DNA from: Stachybotrys elegans
Taxonomy: Eukaryota; Ascomycota; Sordariomycetes; Hypocreales; Stachybotryaceae
NCBI GenBank assembly: GCA_020746835.1
Contig: JAGPNK010000012.1
Span: 62,001-126,000 of the forward strand
Reading direction: 5' to 3'
DNA: 64,000 nt
Position 1 is the stretch's first letter. Each line of letters starts with the position of its first letter. Below, piece after piece: positions 1 to 9,832 of this stretch. A program made the position numbers and the translations under genes. The notes below the pieces were generated by a model. It worked only from the letters and a program-made list of their open reading frames with translations, did no database searches and was not told the DNA's origin.

Positions 1-1203
1 CGTTGCTGACTAAGCAGGTTCCCTGCATCATGTGCTTTCCCTATGGCTCCTTTACATTATATGCTTCTTTATAGCTTCCTTTGCAGCCTTCTGCATATAA
101 CTATAGCTTCTAATATATTGTATACTCTTAGCTTCCATATATAACTATAGCTTCTAATATATTGCTTGTCTATTCTCTCCATAATAGTATTAGCATTTAA
201 TTAAATATTATATTATAGAGGCATTAAATATATAATTTAAAGATAGTAAAAGTAATTAATTTAATAACTAAACTAAAAAACCAACTAAAAACTTATACTA
301 AAAAACCAAGCTAATAACTCTAACTATCTCTCTATTTTCCCTTTATTAGCTTAATTTTACTACTAAGAGACTTATTATTAGTAAGTTAGACTTTCTTACT
401 TTTTCTATCCTATTACTTTTTATATAGCTCTAGGGCTCTAAAAGAAAGAGAGTAATAGAAGTTATTCTATTATATTCTAAACTATTAGTAATACTATTAT
501 TAGATTCTTTAGAATAACTTACCTTATAAATAACTTTACTAATATTAGTAATAGTAGTAGCTAAGGCTGCTATAGCTATTAAAGTAGCTATATTATTATA
601 GATATAGATATTATTTATTTATATTTTAACTATAAGATACAAGTAGGTAGTGGGATATAAATAATGAATTTATCTTTCTTAAGCTAGGGGCTTAAGGGCT
701 TTATATAACTATAGGCTAGAAATAGAATAAGCTTTTTAGCAGCTCTATTAGCAGTCTAGAGTAATATTATAGGCTTTTCTAGTGTTATTAGTTGAAGCTT
801 TCTATTTATATTGCTAGTGGCATTCTCTATCTAGGTATAGTTATAGTTATAGTAAGGCTTCTATAGTATAACCTTATTTAATAAGTTAACTAAGGCTTTT
901 TAGCCAGGCACTAATCCCACCCTAACCCTCTCTTAACATTCTATTATATTATATGCCTATATATAGTTAAGCTTAGTATAGCTTATAATAAAGTTACAGC
1001 CACCTATAGCTTAGCCACTTAGCCATTTAGCCACTTAGCCAGTTAGCTACCCTATATAAATAGCCTAATAATAGCCTTATTATTATTCTTCTCTATTATT
1101 TATAACTATATTAGTTACTAGAGCACTAGATACTATCTCTACTATTTATTTACTTTTTATTACTTATACCTTATATTATATACTCTTTTTCTTATTATTA
1201 TAA
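1..1203 (+). repeat. Left arm of ~1.2-kb inverted repeat
   Basis: This arm reads as the reverse complement of about 1563-2843. Its outer end (TAAGCAGGTTCCCTG near position 11) is mirrored by CAGGGAACCTACTTA near 2818. The inner end, with the run ATACTCTTTTTCTTATTAT near 1185, is mirrored near 1570. The arms differ by scattered C/T and G/A changes and small indels, as expected if RIP hit the two copies separately. It could be a foldback or terminal-inverted-repeat element, or two copies of one element inserted head to head. Confidence 0.75.
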
Positions 1204-1562
1204 AAAATAAGTATAATAATATATATTCTTAATGCCCTATAATTTTATTATTAAATATAGAGTAAGAAAGAGTAACTCTACTAATAGACTATTAAAAAGG
1301 CTAGACTATAAAGAGAGAGAAAAAGTACTACTAAACCTACTTCTAGAGCTAAAACTTAAGATTAAAATAGTCTAAAAGGCCTAGATATAAACTATTATAT
1401 AAAACCCTACTAAAAGAAATAATTTAAAATAGCTTAATAGCCTACTATTATAAAAAGAAAGATACTCTAAGTAAGACTATATATAGAAAGAAAGATACTT
1501 TAAAAAATATTAATAATAAAAAGGAGAATACTCTATATATAAACTATAAGAAAAAAGTATAT
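1204..1562. repeat. Unique core between the inverted-repeat arms
   Basis: This roughly 360-bp AT-rich segment separates the two arms. It has no open frame and no part I can assign. Short lysine- and arginine-rich stretches appear in translation, but that is weak evidence in DNA of this composition. Confidence 0.5.
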
Positions 1563-2843
1563 TATAATAAGAAAAAGAGTATATAATATAGAGTATAAGT
1601 AGTAAAAAGTAAATAAATAGTAGAGATAGTGCTTAGTACTCTAGTAACTAATATAATTATAAATAATAAAGAAGAATAATAATAAGGCTATTATTAAGTA
1701 TATAGGGTAGCTAACTAGCCAAGTGGCTAAGTAGCTAAGTAGCTAAGCTATAGGTAGCTATAAGCATTATTATAAGCTATACTAAGCTTATATATAGGTA
1801 TATAATATAATGGGATATTAAGATATACAGAGGGTTAGGGCAGGATTAGACTAAATAAAAGGCTTAGTACCCAGCTAGGAAGCTTTAGTTAACTCATTAA
1901 ATAAGGTTATACTATAGAAGCCTTACTATAACTATAACTATATCTAGATAGAGAATGCTATAATATAAATAGAAAGCTTTAATAATACTAGAAAAGCCTA
2001 TAACTATAACTATATAAGGTTACTATTGCTTTAGACTACTAATAGAGCTATTAAAAAGCTTATTTAGCCTATAGCTATATAAAGCCCTTAAGCCCCTAGC
2101 TTAAAAAAGATAAATTCATTATTTATATCCTACTACCTACTTATGCCTTATAGCTAATTAAGATTAAAATATAAGTAAATAATACCTATATCTATAATAA
2201 TATAGCTATATTAAAGGGGTTAAATCCCTCTGCTAAAACTACTCTAGTAGCTATAGTAATTTTAGCTACTACTATTACTAATATTAATAAAGTTATTTAT
2301 AAAGTAAGTTACTCTAAGATATCTAATAATAGTATTACTAATAGTCTAGAAATAGAATAACTTTTACTATTTTTCTTTCTTTAGAGCTCTAGAGCTATAT
2401 AAAAAGTAATAGAATAAAAAGAGTAAGAAGGCCTAACTTACTAATAATAAGCCTCTTAGTAGTAAAATCAAGCTAATAAGAGGGAGATAGAGAGCCTTAG
2501 CTTGGTTTTTTAGTATAAGTTTTTAATTAGTTTTTTAGTTTGGTTATTAAATTGATTACTTTTGCTACTGAATTGTATGCCTAATGCCCCTATAATGTGA
2601 AATAGACTGTGGTAGCTAAAGTGTAAGCAATGTATTAGAAGCTATAGTTGTATGTAGAAGTGTGCGATGCATTGGAAGCTGTAGTTATGTGTAGAAGCTA
2701 TGCGGCTGTAAAGAAGTATGTAATGTAATGGAGCTATAGGGGAAGCTAGGCGCTAGTCTTAGATAAGGTTATTAGCCAAAGCATTAAGGAAGTACTGGAT
2801 ATATATACTATATAATACAGGGAACCTACTTAGTTAGCAATAG
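1563..2843 (-). repeat. Right arm of ~1.2-kb inverted repeat
   Basis: Reverse complement of the left arm (1-1203). The outermost 300 bases (about 2550-2843) keep more TG, CA and GC than the rest, so RIP was lighter at this end. The same is true of the matching outer end of the left arm. Confidence 0.75.
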
Positions 2844-3119
2844 TATATAGAAATAGGTCCAGGGTAAGCCAGAAAAGATAGTAAAAAAAAAAAACAGTAC
2901 AAGCCTTTTAAACATTATGCTTAGGAGGGAAAAAGTATACTATACTAATTATAATAAGTAATTAAAGTAATTCTATACTAATAGATTATCTAAGGTATAA
3001 CTATAAATAAGGGTCTAATAGATTTAGTATAGATAGTATAAAAAAAAGACTTAGTAATATAGAAAGTCTATACTAAAATAAAATCTAAAAAGCTAGAAAA
3101 AAGATCCCTTTACTAAATA

Positions 3120-4420
3120 ATTAGCTAGTTAGATCTAGTTATATATAAAGATTATATCTATATACCTAAAGACCTAATTATTTAATAAAAGATACTAGAG
3201 CTATACTATAATAATCTACTTACTAAATACTTTAGTATTAATAGAATAATAGAGTTTATTTAATAATAGCTTTACTAAAAGAGTATTTATAAGAAAGTCC
3301 TAGACTAAATAATAATCTATATAGTCTATTAAGGAGTTATAGCCTAATAATACTCTATATATAATATATTAGAATCTCTATCTATTTTAAAAGAACCCTA
3401 GTATAAGCTTTTAATAGACTTTATTATAGGGCTATTAATAGTAGATTAAAATAGATAGAAAGTTAATATAATTTTAATAATAGTAAACTACTATATTAAA
3501 TACTTACTCTTTATCTCTATATCCTTCTATCTAGATATAGTAAAGCTTATAGAAGTATTTTACTATTATATAGAACTATAGTTTAGCTTACCTAATAGGA
3601 TAGTTTTAAATAGGGGCTCTATATTTACTAATACCTTTTAGTTAGAACTATACTACTAAACCTAGATTAAAAGAAGATTATTAATAGTATTCTATTTATA
3701 GATTAATAGCTAGATAGAATAAATAAACTAAACTCTAGAATATTACCTATATTACTTTATTAATTAATAGTAAAATAACTAGGCCTAGATCTTATAAATA
3801 GTAGAGTTTATTTATAATAATATAGTAAATATATTAATATTAATATTAATAAACTAAGCCCTAATAGAATATAACCTAATGCTATAGTATTAAAAAAAAC
3901 TAGACTCTAAGAGATAAATAGTACTAAAGGTAATTAATAGACTAAACTAATTAAAGAAGGTTAGATAATAACTTAAGAAATACTAGAGTAGTATAACTAA
4001 GAGAGTAGTAAGAAACTATAATAATAAGTATATTCTACTTATACTATATAGAAAAGACTAGATTAGCCTTAGTATCTAGAACCTCTAGCTAAAGAAAAAG
4101 AAAAAGAAACTAATATCTTAGTTTATTAGCTCCCTTAAGATCCTTAAGGTAATTAATATATAAGCCTACTGCCTTACTCTCTTTAAAAAGTATAGCTAAA
4201 TCTATAATATCTTTTATATTAGCTTACTAAAGCTATAAAAGGTAAGAAAAAGGACTCTAGAATAAAACTAATAAATATTACTATTAGACCTAAAAGAAGA
4301 CTCTAATAAATAAAAGGTAGAGAATATCTAAGATAAGAATATAATTAATAGTAAACTATACTATCTAATAAAATAAAAAGATTACTTAATAAAGTTTAAT
4401 TAGTAAATTAAGGCTATTAA
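3120..4420 (+). pseudogene. RIP-killed Ty3/Gypsy chromovirus integrase with chromodomain
   Basis: Translating the plus strand and ignoring the many TAG/TAA codons gives a clear Gypsy pol 3' part. It holds a KDYIYIPKDL segment and a zinc-finger/linker region (about 3200-3360, with the usual HDD changed to YNN). A core follows with LLIDFIIGLL and NRGSIFTNTF (about 3400-3660), then the C-terminal segment AYCLTLFKKYS and IYNIFYISLLK (about 4160-4255). A chromodomain comes last (VENI, SKLYYLIK, KDY, about 4317-4405). Stop codons sit where Gln or Trp codons belong, as CpA to TpA change predicts. No reverse transcriptase is recognisable upstream, where the inverted repeat begins, so the copy is 5'-truncated or interrupted. 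It is a dead relic. Confidence 0.75.
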
Positions 4421-4620
4421 TATCTATATATCTAGTATAATTAAGAGCTATAAAAAGAAATAGACTAAAAATAAATAATAAAAGACTATTATTAAGGATT
4501 AATAAAGAGCTAGAGATAATATCTTTTATTTATAAAACCCTAATTTAAGATCCTATAGAGAAAGGAATTTTTAAATCTATAACTAGAGATAGATATATTA
4601 GCCTCTAGAGGCTTATATAA

Positions 4621-4835
4621 CTTTTAAGAGCCACCTATGGCTCGGCCACTCAGCCACTCGGCCAGTCGGCTACTCTATATAGGCAGCCTAATAATGGCCT
4701 TATTATTATTTCTCTCTACTATTTATAACTATATTGGTTACTAGGGCATTAGATACTATCTCTACTGTTTATTTACTCTTTACTATTTATACTCTATATT
4801 ATATACTCTTTTCCTTATTATAACTTTTAAGAAAT
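4621..4835 (+). repeat. Repeated end module, lightly RIP-mutated copy
   Basis: This copy of a module is also found inside both inverted-repeat arms (about 1000-1203 and, reversed, 1563-1760) and again at 7130-7660. It still contains CGGCCACTCAGCCACTCGG-type sequence with CpG, which the other copies have lost to T/A. It follows directly after the integrase relic, so it may be a terminal repeat of that element or a separate small element. I cannot decide which. Confidence 0.55.
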
Positions 4836-6550
4836 AATATAGACTATATTAGTAATTTAAAAATTATTATTTTATTAAGGCTTTTTATAGTATAGAGATC
4901 TCTTAAAGAAAAGATAAAGATTATCTAGAGATATTAAATAATTAAGGTTAAGAATATTAAAAAGTATATAATAAAAGAAATATTTTAAATACTATTAAAA
5001 TGCTAGCTATATATAAGGCTCTATAAAGAAAAAAATTTTAATAAAATAATAGTACCTATAGACTATTATAATATTATATTAATAGTAATAAAGTTATATA
5101 ACTAGATATTTAATCTAATAAAATATAGCTCTCTAAGTCTAAATCCCTAAACTACTAAAAGTAAATAAAATCTATCTATTAAATAAAAAAAATATTATTA
5201 AAATATTATAAAAACTATTCCTTAAAGTCCTTAAGGATAAGAAGATTCTATAATCCCTAGAGTTATATAACTTAGTATTAAACCTAGATAATATAGTTAG
5301 GAAAGGCCTAGATTAAAATAGTCTATATAAGAGAGTAAATATAATATAGTGTTTATTCCTAGGCAATATAAACTATTTTATTTAAATTCTTACTATAAGT
5401 AACTAACTATTTCTAATAGACCTAGTTAAAGATAGATATAAAGTAAGTAAAATAAAGATTTATTATTACTATAGTAAGATATTTATACTCTAGATACTAG
5501 TAATATATACTCTAGGCCTTTGATAAAAGAGTTAGCTATAAAAAAAACTATAATATAAAAGGAAAATATTTACTAAAGTATTCTTTTTTATATTAATAAG
5601 GTAATATTACTATTTATAGATAGTATTAAAAATATTAAAAGCCTAACTAAGATTAAAAATACCTTAGATAAAGATAAAATAAAAAGAGAATAAAAGTAAG
5701 AAAGGGCTAGAGCCTTTACTCTCTAAAATAAGAGTAATATATAGACTAAGCTAAATATAGAATATCTAGTACTAATAGATAAAGATAGTAAGATTAATAG
5801 CTAGACTAATATAGAACTAATAAGGAATTAGTAAATTAATATAATATTAAAGGTAATTAAAGAATAACTTACTATCTTATAGAGATTATAGTACTTAATA
5901 TACTATATATAAAGGGAGAATACCTTATTAGAATCCTTACCAAAGCAATAGTTAATTATTAGAATTAGAATATTAGACTAGTAAAGCTTCTCTATAGTAG
6001 AAAAGAGATATATATTTAAAAAGAACTAGTATAGAAAAGAGAGTATTAAAAAGCTAAGCTAGAAAGTACTTAAGGTATAACTACTAGTATAAAAATACTT
6101 TATTATTAATTAGCTAAGAAAGTAATTATAATATACTAGTAATATTCTAGCTAAATAGCTATTAAAAGACCCTTAGACTAGAGAAATACCCTAAGGTAGG
6201 GAAAGAGTATTAGATTCTATTATAAAGAAGGAGTATAATATAGATAAGAAGGTATATTTATATAGTAATAAAAGATTAAAGAAAAGAGAAAAGAAATTTT
6301 AGATATAAATACAGTAAAATAATAGTATTATAAAGATAGAGTAATATAGATATAGAGTATTTATCTAGTAATTTATAGAAAATTCTTAGAAAACTTTTAT
6401 ATAGAGTATACTACTATAATAAATAATAAATATACTATACTCTATTTCTATTAATAATATATATATTATACTATTAAAATACTAGTATAATACTATATTA
6501 ATACTATTAATATCTAAGATTAATATATAACTTAATTATAAGTACTAGAA

Positions 6551-6736
6551 TAATATCTTTAAAAAAAGAGAATAGTTATTATAGAGATAGGGCTCTAGGC
6601 CCTATCTATTATATAACTATAGTATAGCTACTATATAATCTAATATAATATCTTTAAAAAAGAGAATAGTTATTATAGAGATAGGGCTCTAGGCCCTATC
6701 TATTATATAACTATAGTATAGCTACTATATAATCTA
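6551..6736 (+). repeat. 93-bp tandem duplication with internal hairpin
   Basis: Positions 6551-6643 and 6646-6736 are the same sequence except for one A in an A-run. Each unit contains AGATAGGGC, TCTAG, GCCCTATCT, a 9-bp stem with a 5-base loop. Such near-identity inside an otherwise diverged block suggests that the duplication happened after RIP, or that the unit was too short for RIP to recognise. Confidence 0.8.
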
Positions 6737-6879
6737 ATTAAAGGGGCTCTAGCCTCCCTTTAGACTAAAGCCTTAAGCTTTAGTCTCTATATTAAGGGAA
6801 TAGCTAGCTAATATACTCTATGCTACTATCTAACTTTAGTGTCCTGTAATATTAATAGCCTAAAGTAATAGCTTTTCTA

Positions 6880-7303
6880 GCTTAAAGCTTTCTATTAGTA
6901 TTATAACCTTATAGTTATAGCTAGTAATGCTCTCTATCTAGGTATAGATTATAATAAGGCTTCTATAGTATAATTTTATTTAGTTAGTTAGTATTTATTT
7001 AATAAGTTAACTAAAGCTTTCTAGCTAAATACTATTAAAACCTTTTATTTAGTCTAATTCTACTCTAAGCCTCTTTTAATATTCTATTATATTATATACC
7101 TATATATAAGCTTAATATAGCTTATAATATTATAGCTACCTATAGCTTAGCTATTCAGTTAGTTAGCTATTCTATATATAAAGGTAGTTTAATAATAGCC
7201 TTATTATTATTTCTCTTTACTATTTATAACTATATTAGTTACTAGGGTACTAAATACTATCTTTATAATTTATTTACTTTTTATTACTTATACTCTATAT
7301 TAT
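6880..7303 (+). repeat. Second copy of the inverted-repeat-arm sequence
   Basis: This stretch matches about 780-1150 of the left arm in the same orientation. The order is the same: AGGCTTCTATAGTATAA, then AATAAGTTAACTAA, then the CTTAGC(C) series and the module ending in TTATTTACTTTTTATTACTTATA. It is therefore a further copy of the same repeat family. Confidence 0.6.
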
Positions 7304-7305
7304 AA

Positions 7306-7660
7306 CAATAGCCTTATTATTATTTCTCTCTACTATTTATAACTATATTAGTTACTAAGGCACTAGGCACTACCTTTACTATTTATTTACTCTCTACTGC
7401 TTATACTCTATACTATATACTCTTTTCCTTATTATACTCTATATTATATTATTTAATACTATTCTTTAGTTCTATAGGTAGTAAGGCTACTATTATTTAT
7501 ATATACTATTATTCTTTTTCTATACTAGATATACCTACTATATTATACTCTATTTATATATTCTTTTCCTTATTATAAAGTACTAAATACTATCTTGATT
7601 ATTTATTTACTCTTTACTATTTATACTCTATATTATATACTCTTTTTCTTATTATATAGT
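7306..7660 (+). repeat. Two further partial copies of the end module
   Basis: Positions 7306-7440 repeat the module AATAGCCTTATTATTATTTC through ACTCTTTTCCTTATTATA. Positions 7584-7660 repeat its last part. Together with 7191-7303 this makes a run of direct partial copies, which looks like nested insertion or local duplication at the edge of the repeat block. Confidence 0.6.
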
Positions 7661-7850
7661 TTCTTTTTATAGCTAATTATTCTATTTTTAAATATTTAGT
7701 GTCTAGTTATTTTATTATTACTTTTAGATATTTCTATAATTTTATCTTTTTAATAGGAAAAGATAGTTAAGAACCCCCAGTAGCTAAGAATAGGGGGTCT
7801 TGACTTATAATAATATTTACCTTCTAGGGGCCAATCTACTACTCTTTTAA

Positions 7851-8061
7851 GTCCTCCAATTCCAATTGGTGGGGAGATTCTCCCGTTCTCTACTTCAGCC
7901 AGTGTCTATTTAAATAGCCTAATACCATGCTCCCATTACAGGCTGTTTAACAGTGCATATCATGGCGCATTATAAAAGCTCAAAATGCATTGCTCAAGAC
8001 GGTTGGATCAGTGGTACGCCGCAAGAAGTGTGCCGGGCTGACAAGCGAATCACACCAAAGG
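7851..8061. other. Boundary zone and promoter of the GDSL gene
   Basis: Base composition returns to normal here. It contains CCAATTCCAATTGG (an inverted CCAAT-type repeat near 7856) and a TATTTAAATAG sequence near 7905 that could serve as a TATA element for the gene starting at 8062. A weak inverted repeat of a CCCCC/GGGGG type lies just left, near 7774-7803. Confidence 0.4.
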
Positions 8062-9421
8062 ATGAAACATTACGGTAACTTTGTGACGGCGGTCACTGTG
8101 AGCATTGCATCACTCTTGCCAGGCTTTGCCCTTGCCAGCAACCGGGTGTCTCAGGTTCCTGGAAATGACTGGGTTACACTCTGGGGCGCCATGCCCCAAT
8201 TGACAGAGCCAGCCAATCTTCCACCACCTCCCTTTGTAGGCAGTCATACACCAGTAGGAGGGCACCAAGCGAGATACTAATAATGTGCAGAACAGAACTG
8301 GTCGAGTCTTTGACAATTCCAGTATCCGCCAGACTGTCAAGGTGTCCCTAGACGCTGATGTCATTCGTCTCCAACTCACCAATGCATTCGGGGGCTCAGA
8401 CCTTCCCATCACTGCTGTCACAGTGGCATTGCCATCCGAGCAAGTTGCTGGGATCAGTGGTATTCAGCAAGACACATTGCAGACACTGACCTTTTCCGGA
8501 ACCGAATCATTCATTATTCCCAATGGGGCAGTTGTTGTCTCTGACCCTGTCGAGTTCTCCGTTGCCGCCCAGTCCATTCTGTCCATTAGCATCTATCTCC
8601 AGAATGGACAGGCGACGAACTATATCACGTCTCATCCTGGAAGCCGCACCACATCACACTTTGTCTCGGGTAACCATATAAACGATGAAGACTTTGAGGG
8701 CGGAGCTTCGGCGGATCACTGGTACTTCATTGACTCCATTGAGGGCCAACTTAGCGAAGGTTCTACAATTGCCTTTGTTGGAGACTCAATCACAGACGGT
8801 CGCGGCTCTACTACCAACGGCAACGATCGCTGGCCCGACCAGCTGCTGAGTCGTATGCAAGAGTCGGGGAGGTTGAATAAAACAGCCATTCTCAATGTAG
8901 CGGCCGGTGGAAACCGCATTCTGGCAGATGGGCTTGGTCCCAATGCACTTGGCCGAATCGACCGAGATGTGATCTCCCACTCAGGGGTCGAATATGCCAT
9001 CATTTTCGAAGGCATCAATGATATCGGCACAGGCCCTACTGATGCGACGACCCAGAGGCGAATCGGCGAGAGAGTCATCCAGGCCTATGATCAGATGATT
9101 CATCGCCTGCACAGGCGTGGTATCACGGTATATGGAGCGACACTGACGCCTGCTGGAGGATCTGACAATGGATACGGGCATCCCAATCGCGAGGTGACCA
9201 GGCAAACTTTGAATACCTGGATCAGAGAAAATGGAAAGTTCGATGCCGTCATTGACTTCGATGCCGCGACTAGGGATCCGCAACAGCCAACACGCCTCCT
9301 ACCTAGATACGACACTGGCGACCATCTGCACCTGAACCCAGCTGGCTTTGCGGCAATGGCTGCGGCCGTCGATCTGGAACTCTTCCAGCAGTCTGCCTGC
9401 AAGCGCTTTGCGAGGCTGTGA
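8062..9421 (+). CDS. Secreted SGNH/GDSL-family hydrolase (XynE-like esterase)
   Basis: Likely a secreted carbohydrate or lipid ester hydrolase. Exons are 8062-8235 and 8291-9421, giving 434 aa. The 55-bp phase-0 intron has GTAGGC, branch TACTAAT and CAG. Starting at 8062 gives a clean signal peptide (hydrophobic core VTAVTVSIASLLPGFALA); an upstream in-frame ATG at 7990 would add a basic extension and is less likely. After an N-terminal beta-rich part comes the SGNH domain. The nucleophile motif GDSITDG has Ser near residue 224, block III is GGN near 264-266, and Asp402 and His405 sit in GDHLHLNPAG. This layout fits the XynE-like SGNH group with an accessory domain. The substrate cannot be told. 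The gene is the first one beside the RIP block. Confidence 0.85.
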
Positions 9422-9832
9422 CGGTGCTATGGGTGAAGAGAAATGTCAGCTTTCGAAATAATGCTCTCATTTGCACTGGCCAGGGGGGTTTGTTTGGACT
9501 TCTTCGAGGCATAGATACGTATAGGGGGGAAAAGCGTGCCAGGAGCATCGACCAATACAACTGGCGACTGCCGTATTGTTAGAGAGAGAAAAGACAATAG
9601 ACTTCTTTGCCTCTGGGACATGGCCATGACGCTGCTGTCCTCGAGGCTTCCAAGACAGGACAAGCGTCACTATTCGCTGATTTTAGCTTGAGCGAGGCAC
9701 GTCACGCTGGAGATTTCTCATGATCTGGGCTAGGTTCGCCTCACATTCGACATTCGCATTTGCAGATGATGCTCAATGCTTCTGTGTTTTATGCAACGCA
9801 ATTCCACTATTGACGGGTTATATTTAATTACA
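9422..9832. other. Convergent 3' region, GDSL gene / Erb1
   Basis: 411 bp between two stop codons facing each other. I see no gene or RNA in it; it should hold both 3' UTRs. Confidence 0.6.

Larger units (their letters stand above)
1..7850. repeat. RIP-mutated AT-rich repeat block
   Basis: The block is overwhelmingly A+T, and the remaining C and G sit mostly in CT, CC, AG and GG contexts; CA, TG and CG dinucleotides are rare. That is the expected residue of RIP, which converts CpA to TpA on both strands of duplicated DNA. No open reading frame of useful length survives. Recognisable parts are listed separately: a giant inverted repeat, a Gypsy integrase/chromodomain relic and short repeated modules. 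The stretches 4840-6550 and 6740-7190 are of the same character, and I cannot assign them to a transposon family. The block probably continues to the left of the window. The change to normal composition at about 7750-7870 is abrupt. Confidence 0.9.

Noticed and set aside
1204..1562. Transposase N terminus (pogo/Tc1-like) in the core of the inverted repeat
   Set aside because: Only vague basic stretches with many stops; not distinguishable from chance in AT-rich DNA.
1..7850. Centromere or telomere-adjacent repeat
   Set aside because: No TTAGGG-type telomere repeats, and the size and content are explained by RIP-mutated transposons; the position on the chromosome cannot be told from the window.
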